The notes: a model not told the origin generated them from the sequence alone. 64,000 nucleotides of DNA from Nocardia donostiensis (GCF_002081715.1 NZ_MUKP01000009.1:96817-160816); one strand, 5' to 3'. Numbered from the stretch's first letter, positions 26,161 to 35,238 are shown. Made by a program: numbers and translations.

Positions 26161-26194
26161 AACACCCGGAGCAGTGCGAACCGCTCCGGGTGTT
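26161..26194. terminator. hairpin terminator after the DUF3618 gene
   Basis: Perfect 12-bp stem AACACCCGGAGC/GCTCCGGGTGTT with a 10-base loop between two convergent genes, so it is probably bidirectional. Confidence 0.75.
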
Positions 26195-26211
26195 CGTCGT
26201 CGAGCACCGTG

Positions 26212-26511
26212 TCAGACCGTCGGGCACGCAAACCCGTCGCCGTCGGGATCGAGGTGCGGGCCGAAGCCGGGCTCGCCACGGAAGATCGGGGCGCGACCTG
26301 CGGCACGGACCTCGTCGCAGTTCTGGAAGGCGCCACCGGCCGACCCGGTCTGTGACAGCTGAGACGAGCCGGTCGCGGCCGAACCGGAGTCGACAGCGGA
26401 CGAGCCGGTACCCGCGGAACCGGTGGGAGCGGGGACGGCCAGGGCGGCGGGGGCCGCCATGAAGGTCAGCCCCGCTGCGGCAGCGCTGACGGTGAGCCGG
26501 CGAACGTTCAT
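26212..26511 (-). CDS. secreted protein with excalibur calcium-binding domain
   Basis: 99 residues from ATG 26511, with GAGGAA upstream. The N-terminus MNVRRLTVSAAAAGLTFMAA-PAALA is a signal peptide, followed by a Ser/Gly/Ala linker. The C-terminus has the excalibur domain: FQNCDEVRAAGRAPI, then HLDPDGDGFACP, with the DxDxDGxxCE-type calcium loop and paired cysteines. Exported; role unknown. Confidence 0.88.
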   Translation of the reverse strand: MNVRRLTVSAAAAGLTFMAAPAALAVPAPTGSAGTGSSAVDSGSAATGSSQLSQTGSAGGAFQNCDEVRAAGRAPIFRGEPGFGPHLDPDGDGFACPTV

Positions 26512-26748
26512 GAATTCCTCTATATGTCTGGATGGGCGGTGTATTCGCACGTTCGGACTGAGAACGCCGCATCCACTGTTGTGACCGGTGACTCGCTTGT
26601 CAACCGGGTGACACCCTCACGCCAGATAAGCCTCGAGATACCGACGACTATCCTGCCTACCCGTCTGGGTAATAAGCCAGGGGCGGCCCAATCGGCGCCG
26701 CTGTCGTGAATTCCGGTGAAACAGCCGGTTGTGATAGGGATTCTTGCT

Positions 26749-26814
26749 ATGTCCGTTGCTCGTAGACCGCTGCTCGTTACTGCTGCTTGCTCGGTCGGTA
26801 TGCGGCTGGCGTAG
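26749..26814 (+). CDS. possible 21-residue leader peptide
   Basis: ATG 26749 with AGGGA eight bases upstream encodes MSVARRPLLVTAACSVGMRL plus Ala and ends at a TAG 15 bases before the acyltransferase start. Size and place suggest a leader ORF, but such a short frame may occur by chance. The rest of 26512-26829 contains the promoters for the two divergent genes, without a clear operator. Confidence 0.25.
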   Translation: MSVARRPLLVTAACSVGMRLA

Positions 26815-26829
26815 CGCGGGAGCGGACAG

Positions 26830-28950
26830 TTGTTACAGATCAAGGACAGTGGCCCGACCGAGATGGTGACCGGGCAGCCGCGCGCATCCGCGGCGAAGAA
26901 GGCCGATTACCGCCTGGACCTGGACGGGTTGCGCGGTATCGCGATCGCGTTGGTTGTCGCCTTCCATGTGTGGTTCGGGAAGGTGTCCGGCGGTGTGGAC
27001 ATCTTCCTGGTGTTGTCCGGTTTCTTCTTCACCGGGATGTTGCTGCGGCGCGCTGAAGGCAGCGGCCGTATCGCGCTGTGGGAAACCGCACGTCGCACCG
27101 GGCGGCGGCTGCTTCCTGCGCTGCTGGTGGTGCTGGCCGCTGTCATGGTGCTGACCGTGCAGCAGCGGCCGTACACCCAGTGGGCGGATCTGTCCGGTCA
27201 GACGCTGGCCTCGGCGCTGTACTACCAGAACTGGTATCTGGCGCGGGCGGCCGCCGACTACCTCGCGGCCGACCCGTCGGTGAGCCCGCTGCAGCATTTG
27301 TGGTCGATGGCGGTGCAGGGCCAGTTCTACCTGGCCATCACGCTGCTGCTTGCGCTGGTGTGCTGGGGTTGCCGCCGGGCGGGCAGGCTGTCGGCCACGC
27401 GCCCCGCGCTCGGGGCGCTGGCGCTGACGCTGGGTGTCGCGTCGTTCGTCTATGCTGCGCTGCGCTCGATCTCCTATCAGGAGTGGGCCTACTACGACAG
27501 CGCTGCGCGCGCGTGGGAGCTGCTGGCCGGTGCGCTGCTCGCGGTGGTGGCGCCGCTGCTGCGCTGGCCGGACCGCACCTGGGCGCGGCTGGTCAGGTCG
27601 GGGCTGGCGATCGCCGGGCTGAGCGCTGTGCTCGTTTGCGGCATGCTGTTCGACGGCGCCAGGCAGTTCCCCGGTCCGGCCGCCCTGTTCCCGGTGGGCG
27701 CCGCGGTGGTGCTGATCGTGGCCGGGGTGAACACCTCATCGGCGTGGCGGCCGCGGATAACGCGGATGCTGGCGACGCGGCCGTTCGTCGAGCTCGGCTC
27801 CGTCGCCTACTCGCTGTATCTGTGGCATTGGCCGCTGCTCATCTACTACCTGATCCACACCGGTAGGAACCATGCCGGGTTGGCCGGTGGGCTGCTCGTG
27901 ATCGGTATCTCGCTGGTGCTCGCGGTGTTGACCAATCGGCTGGTGGAGGAACCGCTGCGGTTGCGGTCGGGGGCGGCAGCGTCATCTCCGGTGCTGCTGC
28001 GCCGGGTTTCGGCGGTGGCGGTGACGGTCGTCGGCGCCCTGGTGCTCGGTGGTTCCGGTTTCTGGCAGACAGTGGTGCTCACCACACCATCGCATCCGGT
28101 GGAAGCGCTCGATACCGATATGTATCCGGGCGCGGAGGCGCTGCTGACCGGTGTCACGGTGCCCGCGGCCAAATGGCGGCCCTCGGTGTTGGAGGCGCCG
28201 TCGGATCTGCCGCCGCCGACGGTGGACGGCTGTATCGCCGACTGGCACACCACCGAGGTCGTCACCTGTACCTATGGCGACCCGGCCGGAACGAAGACGA
28301 TCGCGGTGGTCGGCAATTCCCATGCCGAGCATTGGTTGCCTGCGATGGAGCTGCTTGCCCGCGCCCATTCGGTGAAGATCGTGGTCTATCTGAAGATGGG
28401 TTGCCCGCTCAATATCCGTGACGACGCCCCGTATCGCGGCCTCGACATCCCGGATTGCCGGGACTGGTCGCGCGAGGTGATCGACCGGCTGGCGGTGGAC
28501 CGTCCGGACTGGGTGTTCACCACCGCCACTGCCCCGCGCTGGCCGATCGGCGGTGACGTGGTCCCGCCGGAGTTCATCGACGTCTGGGAGGCGATGGCCG
28601 AACGTGACCTGAAGGTTCTCGCCATCCGCGACACTCCCTGGCTGCGCAACGACACCGGCGCCCGCTACCGTGCCGTGGACTGTCTGGCCGCGGGCGGTAA
28701 TCCCGAGAGTTGCGGGATGCGGCGCAGCGATGCGCTCTCACCGGTCAACCCGGCGCTGGAACCGGTGTCGGCGTTCCCGAACATGCACCTGCTCGACCTG
28801 ACCGACGCGGTGTGCGGGCCTGAGATCTGCCGGGTTGTCGAGGGCAATGTCCTCGTCTACCACGACGAGCATCACCTGACCGCAACCTATGTGCGCACCA
28901 TCACCGCGGAGTTGGAGCGCCAGATCGGAGCGGCCACCGGCTGGTGGTGA
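26830..28950 (+). CDS. acyltransferase 3 / SGNH hydrolase fusion, probable cell-envelope O-acetyltransferase
   Basis: 706 residues from TTG 26830 (GGGAG upstream); ATG 26863 is an alternative. Residues about 25-390 are the acyltransferase-3 domain with about ten membrane helices: DGLRGIAIALVVAFHVW, VDIFLVLSGFFFTGML and LYLWHWPLLIYYLIHTG. Residues about 450-700 are a periplasmic SGNH domain: VVGNSHAEHWLPAME (GDS-like nucleophile Ser) and VYHDEHHLTATYVR (DxxH catalytic pair). Such fusions (OatA-like) transfer acetyl groups to envelope polysaccharide or glycolipid. The target is unknown. Confidence 0.92.
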   Translation: MLQIKDSGPTEMVTGQPRASAAKKADYRLDLDGLRGIAIALVVAFHVWFGKVSGGVDIFLVLSGFFFTGMLLRRAEGSGRIALWETARRTGRRLLPALLVVLAAVMVLTVQQRPYTQWADLSGQTLASALYYQNWYLARAAADYLAADPSVSPLQHLWSMAVQGQFYLAITLLLALVCWGCRRAGRLSATRPALGALALTLGVASFVYAALRSISYQEWAYYDSAARAWELLAGALLAVVAPLLRWPDRTWARLVRSGLAIAGLSAVLVCGMLFDGARQFPGPAALFPVGAAVVLIVAGVNTSSAWRPRITRMLATRPFVELGSVAYSLYLWHWPLLIYYLIHTGRNHAGLAGGLLVIGISLVLAVLTNRLVEEPLRLRSGAAASSPVLLRRVSAVAVTVVGALVLGGSGFWQTVVLTTPSHPVEALDTDMYPGAEALLTGVTVPAAKWRPSVLEAPSDLPPPTVDGCIADWHTTEVVTCTYGDPAGTKTIAVVGNSHAEHWLPAMELLARAHSVKIVVYLKMGCPLNIRDDAPYRGLDIPDCRDWSREVIDRLAVDRPDWVFTTATAPRWPIGGDVVPPEFIDVWEAMAERDLKVLAIRDTPWLRNDTGARYRAVDCLAAGGNPESCGMRRSDALSPVNPALEPVSAFPNMHLLDLTDAVCGPEICRVVEGNVLVYHDEHHLTATYVRTITAELERQIGAATGWW

Positions 28951-28960
28951 GCGGGGCTCG

Positions 28961-29272
28961 TCACCATGGCGTGATGGGCGGTTTCACCCAGAGCAGTTTT
29001 TCGTCGGTATGCGCGCGGCGGGCTGCCGGGTGGTGTGGATGCCGTGCTGCCCAGGCGTCCTTGTCGTCGAGGAGACGCGCCACCGAGAGCCAGGTTTCGT
29101 CGGTGCTCGGCGGGTTCGTGCCTGCGGCGCGCGCCAGTTTGCGCCGGACCGATCGGTCCAGTGCGTGGAGTTCTGCTGCCGAGATATCGCGGTCCCACAG
29201 GTAGCGGGCCAGCCGTCGTGCCTTCGCGGCCCGCCCGGCTGCCGCTGCCTCCGAATGCGCGTAATCGGCCAC
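28961..29272 (-). CDS. conserved small hypothetical protein
   Basis: 103 residues, basic and helical (AKARRLARYLWDRDISAAEL, ETWLSVARLLDDKDAWAARH). No signal peptide or membrane segment. Codon use fits the neighbourhood and I recall similar short proteins in Nocardia and Rhodococcus, but no function. It is convergent with the acyltransferase gene, ten bases apart. Confidence 0.6.
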   Translation of the reverse strand: MADYAHSEAAAAGRAAKARRLARYLWDRDISAAELHALDRSVRRKLARAAGTNPPSTDETWLSVARLLDDKDAWAARHPHHPAARRAHTDEKLLWVKPPITPW

Positions 29273-29338
29273 GACGCAGCAGTGTACGTCGTGGCCGATT
29301 ACGGTCTGGGTGGCCTGAACGCCGGGTAGGTACGAGAC

Positions 29339-29980
29339 TCAGTAAGCCCCGGAAACGTTGTCCATGGTGCCGTAGCGGTGCGCCGCGTAGTTGCAGGCGG
29401 CGACGATATTGGCGACCGGGTCCCACACGTTGAACGGGGTGCCGGGCACGTGGTAGGCGGCGAATGTGGGGTCGATCACCTGGAGCAGGCCCTTGGACGG
29501 AATGCCCATGGCGGCATTGGAATCCCAGAGGTTGATGGCCTGCGGGTTGCCGGACGATTCGCGCAAGATATTGCGTTTGATGCCCTCGTAGCTGCCGGGG
29601 ATGTTGTTGGCGCGCATGATGTCGAGCGCTTCGCGGATCCAGCCGTCCAGGTTGTCCGGGTAGACGGGCGGGGCGGGTGCGGGAGCTGGTGCCGGGGCAG
29701 GGGCGGGAGCCATGGCGGGTGCGGGTGCGGGTGCCGGGATGGCTTCGGCCTGCGGGACGGGTGCGGCCGCGATCGGTTCGGCGGCGGCAGTGGGTTGCTG
29801 GGTGGTCTGCTGGGCGGGCTGCTGTTCGGCGACCGTCGCGATGCGGGCGGGCACGCTGTTGTCGGCGACGGAGACAGCGGAGGATGTAGCGACGGCGACG
29901 AGGCCGGCGGCGGCGACGGCGACGGTGAACACGTCGCGTTTGGTGCGGCGAGCCAGGGTGGGGAAGCGTCTGTCAGGCAT
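29339..29980 (-). CDS. secreted lytic transglycosylase with SLT domain
   Basis: 213 residues. The N-terminus has a basic stretch and the hydrophobic segment VFTVAVAAAGLVAVATSSAV (signal peptide or anchor). A long Pro-Ala repeat (residues about 75-107) spans the cell wall. The C-terminal SLT domain contains IKRNILRESSGNPQAINLWD, with the catalytic Glu in LRESSGNP, then GLLQVIDPTFAAY and IVAACNYAAHRYG. It cleaves peptidoglycan glycan strands, in the class of resuscitation-promoting and RpfB-associated enzymes. A long upstream region (29981-30786) probably holds its promoter. Confidence 0.93.
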   Translation of the reverse strand: MPDRRFPTLARRTKRDVFTVAVAAAGLVAVATSSAVSVADNSVPARIATVAEQQPAQQTTQQPTAAAEPIAAAPVPQAEAIPAPAPAPAMAPAPAPAPAPAPAPPVYPDNLDGWIREALDIMRANNIPGSYEGIKRNILRESSGNPQAINLWDSNAAMGIPSKGLLQVIDPTFAAYHVPGTPFNVWDPVANIVAACNYAAHRYGTMDNVSGAY

Positions 29981-30786
29981 GTTGAAAGTCAGTTCCTTGG
30001 TCGATCTCGGTAACGATCCGGGCGTGCTGTCCTGACGTGGTCAGCACGGCTCCACGGCGACGGCTTGGCCCGTCTGCCGGAACATGGCTGTGCTGTTGTG
30101 GGGTTTTGTTGTGACGGGAACGCTTCGGCTCCCTGGGAACGACACGGTTGTGGTGCGGCGGCGGCTGGATGCCTCCCGGTCCGCGGTGTCGCGGGAACTC
30201 CACCCGCGGCGGAGTCGTTGGCAAAGATTGGTTGTCGCGATTCCGTTCCGGATCCGCTGCGCTCTTTCGGGCGCCTCATGTCCGACCGTGTGTCACGCAC
30301 TACGCGGACTAACCAAACTCCAGGTCTTTTTACGACCGGATTGCAGAATGGTCACGGAAGGTGAACGCCAGGTAAACGGGCGGGGAAGAAAAAGCTCTGG
30401 CGATCTTGAAGGTCGCAAACCAGTGGCAGTGATCTACCGCTCGAGCTGGAGTTTTGCGTTTAAACCTCACGTGACAGAGGTCACAAAACTATTACGTGGA
30501 TATCGCGCCCACGCTGGGTATCGGTGACTCTTTCGTGACCTGAGGCGGGAGGTGGGACGCCTCAGGGTGCGGCGCGAACACCGGAGTGCGCCCCTCTGCT
30601 GGCGCGCCGAATCGCTGCCGGTGCGCGACCGGCGCGTGGGGGGTGCGGTGATAACAGTCACTTCACCGACCGTTATCGGCTCAGCCACAGGCTGGCTCGC
30701 GTGCTTCGACCGCGGGCGGAAATGTGGTGTGATCTTCCGAACAGCGCAAGCCGGGGCGGCGGATTCCGCCTGAGTGAATGTCGTGG
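29981..30786. other. long non-coding interval upstream of the transglycosylase gene
   Basis: About 800 bases without a credible gene; open frames are Arg-rich. It contains a CRP-type dyad at 30471-30484. I looked for the c-di-AMP riboswitch (ydaO) that precedes some actinobacterial wall-hydrolase genes but did not find its conserved core. Confidence 0.4.
30471..30484. promoter_or_regulatory. CRP/GlxR-type binding site
   Basis: Perfect dyad GTGA-N6-TCAC (cagagg spacer) fits the CRP/GlxR consensus TGTGA-N6-TCACA. It lies about 490 bases upstream of the minus-strand transglycosylase gene and 680 upstream of the L,D-transpeptidase gene. CRP of M. tuberculosis controls rpfA; the parallel is inference. 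Confidence 0.4.
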
Positions 30787-30859
<73 letters not shown>

Positions 30860-31164
30860 GGGCACCGTTGCGGTGCGGGACAGAGATTAACAGGCCGGAG
30901 GCGCAGAAGTGAAATCGATACCGTGTGGGCCGGATCTGCGGGGGCTGAGCGGGCGTAACGCGCGGCGCTGCGGACGGTATCTACGGGTGTGCCCGCGGCC
31001 TACCGGGGGCTGTTCGTAATTGGGTTCGGGTCTGCGGGGCTGGCAGAATGACAGCACGTGGTCTCGACCGATCCCGCCCGCGCGGTGGGGGTGCTGGGCT
31101 GTTCGGTCGGATCCGAAGCCGTCGGTGCGGGGCTGTTGCACCGGGACTTGAAACGGGGTTGTAG

Positions 31165-32376
31165 ATGCGCATACGTCATGGTCGGCGTCCGTCGGCCGGG
31201 AAATTCACCGTACCTGTGGTCTTGTTCGCGTTGCTGGCGCTTGTGCTATCGGCGTGCTCGTCTTCGGATGCAAGTGATCGAACCGTTGCCATCGACCGCA
31301 ATCCCATCACCGAACTCATCAAGCCGAAGCTGCTGGCGCCGGTCAAGGACGGCGATATCGGTGTTTCTCCGGCCATGCCGATGACCTTCCAGGTCGAGGA
31401 CGGTAAGTTCACCGAGGTTTCGCTGCTGAACCCGGAGGGTGTCCCGGTGAACGGCACCATGGCCGCCGACGGCAGCTCCTGGGCCACCACCGAACCGCTC
31501 GGCTACGACCGGACCTACCGCCTGCTTGTCGAGGCGATCGGTTTGGGCGGCGCCACCACCACCACGTTGAGTTTCACGACCACCGCGCCGGACAACAAGA
31601 CCAAGCCCTACCTGAACCCGGGCGAGGGTGCGGTGGTCGGTATCGGCCAGCCGGTGGCGATCCAGTTCGACGAGAACATCCCCGACCGTAAGGCCGCCCA
31701 GGAAGCGATCAAGATCACCACCGATCCGCCGGTGGAGGGCGCCTTCTACTGGGTGAACAACCGCGAAGTGCGTTGGCGGCCCGAACATTTCTGGGCTCCG
31801 GGCACCAAGGTCACCGTCGATGTGAACGTCTACGGCAAGGACCTGGGCGACGGCCTCTACGGCCAGGAAGACATTCATTCGTTCTTCACCATCGGCGACG
31901 CGGTGATCTTCACTGCTGACGACAACACCAAGCAGGTCGTGGTCGAACGCAACGGCGAGGTGATCCGCACGATGCCCACCTCGATGGGTAAGGACTCCAC
32001 ACCCACCGACAACGGCATCTACATCGTCGCCGACAAGCACCGGGAGATCATCATGGACTCCTCGACCTACGGTGTGGCGGTGAACTCACCGGACGGCTAT
32101 CGCACCCCGGTCGATTACGCGACCCGCATCTCCTACAGCGGGATCTTCTTCCATTCGGCGCCGTGGTCGTTGGCCCAGCAGGGGTACACGAACACCAGCC
32201 ACGGTTGTTTGAACCTCAGCCCCGCCGATGCGCGCTGGGTGTTCGAGAACGCCAAGCGTGGCGATATCACGATCGTGAAGAACACCGTCGGTGGCACGCT
32301 GTCGGGTGTGGACGGTCTGGGCGACTGGAACATCCCGTGGGCGGAGTGGAAAGCCGGTAACGCCGATATCGGCTGA
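31165..32376 (+). CDS. ldtB: L,D-transpeptidase lipoprotein (LdtMt2-type)
   Basis: 403 residues. The signal segment [16 protein letters not shown] ends in a lipobox (LSAC), so it is a lipoprotein. Two Ig-like domains follow (about 55-150 and 150-250, including [20 protein letters not shown] and [18 protein letters not shown]). The YkuD catalytic domain at about 255-385 contains [20 protein letters not shown] and CLNLS, with nucleophile Cys348 and His in HSAPW. It makes 3-3 peptidoglycan cross-links and is the target of carbapenems in mycobacteria. Domain order and length (408 in M. tuberculosis) match LdtMt2/Rv2518c, which sits in the same neighbourhood. A strong terminator follows. Confidence 0.95.
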   Translation: MRIRHGRRPSAGKFTVPVVLFALLALVLSACSSSDASDRTVAIDRNPITELIKPKLLAPVKDGDIGVSPAMPMTFQVEDGKFTEVSLLNPEGVPVNGTMAADGSSWATTEPLGYDRTYRLLVEAIGLGGATTTTLSFTTTAPDNKTKPYLNPGEGAVVGIGQPVAIQFDENIPDRKAAQEAIKITTDPPVEGAFYWVNNREVRWRPEHFWAPGTKVTVDVNVYGKDLGDGLYGQEDIHSFFTIGDAVIFTADDNTKQVVVERNGEVIRTMPTSMGKDSTPTDNGIYIVADKHREIIMDSSTYGVAVNSPDGYRTPVDYATRISYSGIFFHSAPWSLAQQGYTNTSHGCLNLSPADARWVFENAKRGDITIVKNTVGGTLSGVDGLGDWNIPWAEWKAGNADIG

Positions 32377-32391
32377 GCGAGCGACGAGACC

Positions 32392-32432
32392 GTAGCGCAC
32401 GTGTTCGACGACACGTGCGCTACGTGCTTTTC
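32392..32432 (+). terminator. intrinsic terminator after the L,D-transpeptidase gene
   Basis: Perfect 13-bp stem GTAGCGCACGTGT/ACACGTGCGCTAC (32392-32404, 32411-32423) with a six-base loop, followed by gtgctttt. This is the clearest Rho-independent terminator in the window. Confidence 0.85.
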
Positions 32433-32475
32433 GGGGCAGGGTGGCGCCTCATGGCGGTTCCGCACGGACGGCCGC

Positions 32476-32815
32476 TCAGGGCAGGAATGTGGCGAAGTGA
32501 TCGAGTGCGCGCAGTGCCTGGTCCGGGGTCTCGTGGTCGGGGAGTTCGAACTGGACGCGGTCGACCCCGGCCTTTTCGTAGGATTCCAGGGCCTCGGGGG
32601 TGCCGCCGTAGAGGGTGACCTGCACTGTGCGGCCCGCTGCGGCGGCACGGTCGCGCAGTTCGTCGATGCGCGCCGAGCTGCTCGGCGGTGAACAAGGGCA
32701 GCGGCAGCCAGCCATCGCCGTGCTCGAGCACCCGATCCAGGACCCTCGGGCCGACGCCCGCGATGAGCACCGGTGGAACCCGCGCGGGCTTGGGCCAGGA
32801 CCGAGCGGGTTGACC
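32476..32815 (-). pseudogene. 3' remnant of an F420-dependent LLM-class oxidoreductase, frameshifted
   Basis: Only the C-terminal part of a luciferase-like monooxygenase remains. One minus frame reads WPKPARVPPVLIAGVGPRVL, DRVLEHGDGWLPLPLFTAEQ-L, and a shifted frame continues ARIDELRDRAAAAGRTVQVT, LYGGTPEALESYEKAGVDRV up to FATFLP and stop at 32476. The frames join at about 32673 through one extra G. The N-terminal two thirds are absent. Upstream of about 32815 the sequence becomes the multicopper oxidase remnant on the other strand. Confidence 0.75.
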
Positions 32816-33424
32816 CGCATCGTGCTCACACCCTGTGAGCGCGCCGAGATCATCGTCTCGCTCACCGCTGGCGAGACCGTGACACTCAGGTCGTATCCGC
32901 AGAACCTCGGGGTCTCTGCCAGTCGTGCGCAGAGCGCGGGTGCCGCGGACGAGCTCGATATCCTCCAGCTCACCGCTGCCGCGACGCTGCGCCCCTCACC
33001 TACCCTTCCGGCTCGCCTCGGCGCGGCCCCAGCCCTCGACCCGGCGGACGCGGTCAAGACTCGATCGTTCGAACTGGGCAACAACCACATCAACGGCAAG
33101 CGCATGGACATGAGCCGCATCGATGCCACGATCACCGTCGACACGACCGAGGTGTGGGATGTCGTCAACATGCACAGCCAGCCCCACAACTTTCATATCC
33201 ACGACGTGCAGTTCCAGATCCTCAGCATCAACGGTGTGGCCCCACCTCCCGGACTCGCGGGCTGGAAGGACACCGTCTACACCCCGCCAGCGGTGTCTTT
33301 CCGGCTCATCATGCGCTTTTCCCGCTACACCAACCCCGTCCTGCCCTACATGTATCACTGCCACCTCCTCTGGCACGAGGACCAGGGCATGATGGGGCAG
33401 TTCGTTGTCGTCGACGGCGAGTGA
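32813..33424 (+). pseudogene. 3' remnant of a multicopper oxidase
   Basis: From about 32813 the plus frame reads LTRIVLTPCERAEIIVSLTA, then GETVTLRSYP, and continues to the C-terminus of a CueO/bilirubin-oxidase-type multicopper oxidase. The type 1/3 copper ligands are present: MHSQPHNFHIHDVQFQI and YMYHCHLLWHEDQGMM (HCH-x4-H-x4-M). The N-terminal cupredoxin domains, with the other half of the trinuclear site, are missing, so it cannot be a working oxidase. The open frame extends upstream to 32615 only through antisense sequence of the LLM remnant. Confidence 0.75.
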
Positions 33425-33493
33425 CCCTCGCTGGACCCGCTGGAGTGCGCAGCTGGCATCTCCCCCCGCTGTGACGAAGCGAACAGATTCCGA

Positions 33494-33519
33494 ATAGAAG
33501 TAGGGCATAGAAGTAGGGC
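33494..33519. repeat. 13-bp tandem duplication
   Basis: ATAGAAGTAGGGC occurs twice head-to-tail (33494-33506, 33507-33519) between the multicopper oxidase remnant and tRNA-His. Probably replication slippage. Confidence 0.6.
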
Positions 33520-33557
33520 CGGGTCGGAAGCGTTTGCCTCTGACCCGGCCCTTCAGG

Positions 33558-33631
33558 GGTGAGTGACGGGACTCGAACCCGCGACAGCCAGGATCACAAC
33601 CTGGTGCTCTACCAACTGAACTACACTCACC
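33558..33631 (-). tRNA. tRNA-His (anticodon GUG)
   Basis: Minus-strand cloverleaf: acceptor GTGAGTG/CACTCAC with the extra G(-1) opposite discriminator C, typical of tRNA-His. Anticodon stem CCAGG/CCTGG around loop TTGTGAT (anticodon GTG), T arm GGTTCGAGTCC. As in M. tuberculosis it is adjacent to orn. Confidence 0.95.
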
Positions 33632-33685
33632 ATCGCCGGTTTTTGCACCGGCCGCTAGATACTAGCGCGTCCACCCCCGTCAGGG

Positions 33686-34336
33686 CTAATCGGTATCCGG
33701 TGTGCCGGTCACCGGGGGTGTCGGCAGGCCTTCTGCCAGCCCGCTGACCTCGGCCGCTATAGCCGAGATCTCCGCCGTCGACGGTCCGGGCGCGGCGACG
33801 AACGCGGTGCGCCGGTAGTACTCGAGCTCACGGATGGATTCTTTGATATCGGCCAGCGCGCGATGGGCCAGCCCCTTCTCCGGCTGCCCGAAGTAGATCC
33901 GTGGATACCAGCGGCGGCACAGCTCCTTGATCGAGCTGACGTCGATCAGCCGATAGTGCAGGTGCCCGTCCAGCAGCGGCATATCGCGGGCGATGAAAGC
34001 GCGGTCGGTTGCGATGGAATTGCCCGCGAGTGGCACTGTGCCCGCCACCGGCACGTACTGCCGGATGTAATCGAGCACCTGCTGCTCGGCGTCGGCGACG
34101 GTGACGGTGGAGCGGCGCACTTCTTCGGTGAGCCCGGACCGCTCGTGCATATCGGCGACCACCGGTGGCATGGCGGCGAGAGCCTCCTCGTCGGCGTGGA
34201 TGACGATATCCACACCTTCACCGAGAACGTTCAGATCGCTGTCGGTCACGAGCGCGGCCACCTCGATCAGCTTGTCGCTGTCCAGGCGCAGGCCGGTCAT
34301 CTCGCAATCCATCCACACCACTAATTTGTCGGACAC
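33686..34336 (-). CDS. orn: oligoribonuclease (DEDDh 3'-5' exonuclease)
   Basis: 216 residues from GTG 34336. It degrades 2-5-nucleotide RNAs, including pGpG, in the cytosol and is usually essential. DEDDh motifs: [20 protein letters not shown] (Exo I, D and E), [13 protein letters not shown] (Exo II) and [20 protein letters not shown] (Exo III, H and D). The C-terminus has a Pro-rich extension of about 20 residues beyond E. coli Orn. The position beside tRNA-His matches M. tuberculosis Rv2511. Confidence 0.97.
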   Translation of the reverse strand: MSDKLVVWMDCEMTGLRLDSDKLIEVAALVTDSDLNVLGEGVDIVIHADEEALAAMPPVVADMHERSGLTEEVRRSTVTVADAEQQVLDYIRQYVPVAGTVPLAGNSIATDRAFIARDMPLLDGHLHYRLIDVSSIKELCRRWYPRIYFGQPEKGLAHRALADIKESIRELEYYRRTAFVAAPGPSTAEISAIAAEVSGLAEGLPTPPVTGTPDTD

Positions 34337-34760
34337 CCGTATAACCCTAGTCAGCTCGGTGACGTGATCACGTAGCGCGCAGGTTCCGTCCGTTCGCGGC
34401 GGGGTCAGCGCATCGCATGCGTGTCACCTGCGTGGCTCGTTCCTCACCCACCTGCCGCCGCCGTGGCGGGTCATTCCGTCGGCAGATCACGGTGGTGCGG
34501 CACGGGCGTGGTGATGCCTGCGGGGCCAGTCTCCAGCCAGCCGCTGCCCGCGAGCGCGATGGCGGTGCGGGCGAAGCCGGCGAGCGTGATCGTGTCCGGG
34601 CCGCCGACATGTAGTACCCGCGCATACGCTTCGATCTGGCATCCAGATCGATCCGATCGTGCCACTACTCCCGATTTCGACGGCGCGGAAGCCAGCTGAC
34701 GCGTATCGGCACAAGTGGGACCCAAGCTCGTCTTAAGCGCGCGGACCTACGGTCGCCGCC
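34337..34760. other. intergenic stretch with a possible reductase/epimerase remnant
   Basis: No intact gene. On the minus strand, 34471-34690 reads ARVLHVGGPDTITLAGFART, which resembles the C-terminal GVLHVAGPD-type segment of RmlD/NAD-dependent epimerase proteins, but the rest of such a protein is missing. It may be a decayed gene end; evidence is thin. Confidence 0.3.
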
Positions 34761-35222
34761 GTGGACTATTACATGTGGCGGAAACAGACGACCGGGGAAG
34801 CCGCGGCGGACGACGGCACCGCGGGGCGAGCCGACGGCGCAGAGCTTTCTCCTGAAGGCGGCTATCCGAACTCCGAGGGGCGGACGCTGATACCAGGGCA
34901 CTCGGAAACGCGGCTCACGATGGTCGCGGTCTACGATCTCGGCTTCGACGAACCTCGGCGAGTGGCCGAGTTCCGGCTGACCTCCGCCGGATCGGTCGCG
35001 CTCACCACCCCCGGCCCCGACGAGTGCCCGTTGGCCGAGGACTGGTACGCCGACGGTGTCGAACGATACGAGTCCGGCGAACCCGGGCCGACGCTCGTCC
35101 CTCCCGACGACGGCGCGGAGTTCCTGCAGGCGCTGCTGGACCTTCCTCCGATGAGCTACTACCGGCTCGTCGCCGAGGGCTCGTCCAGCCAACCGGACGC
35201 CTCGGGCCGCGCCCAGCGGTGA
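34761..35222 (+). CDS. hypothetical protein paired with the kinase-like gene downstream
   Basis: 153 residues from GTG 34761; no strong ribosome binding site. Acidic and soluble; the core alternates strands and turns (TRLTMVAVYDLGFDEPRRVA, LTSAGSVALTTP) and ends with FLQALLDLPPMSYYRLVAEG. I do not recognise the family. It ends 16 bases before the kinase-like gene on the same strand, suggesting co-expression. Confidence 0.6.
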   Translation: MDYYMWRKQTTGEAAADDGTAGRADGAELSPEGGYPNSEGRTLIPGHSETRLTMVAVYDLGFDEPRRVAEFRLTSAGSVALTTPGPDECPLAEDWYADGVERYESGEPGPTLVPPDDGAEFLQALLDLPPMSYYRLVAEGSSSQPDASGRAQR

Positions 35223-35238
35223 CCGGAGACGATGCGAC

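Noticed and set aside
29981..30550. c-di-AMP (ydaO-type) riboswitch upstream of the lytic transglycosylase gene
   Set aside because: I looked for the conserved core expected on the minus strand (CAGCTAACC-type segment and GGGGTGAA-type loop) and found neither.
32476..33189. 237-codon minus-strand ORF as an intact gene
   Set aside because: Only its last 60-odd codons resemble a protein; the upstream part is antisense to the multicopper oxidase remnant.
33494..33519. attachment site or insertion-sequence footprint at the 13-bp duplication
   Set aside because: A simple head-to-tail duplication outside the tRNA; no integrase gene or second copy is visible.
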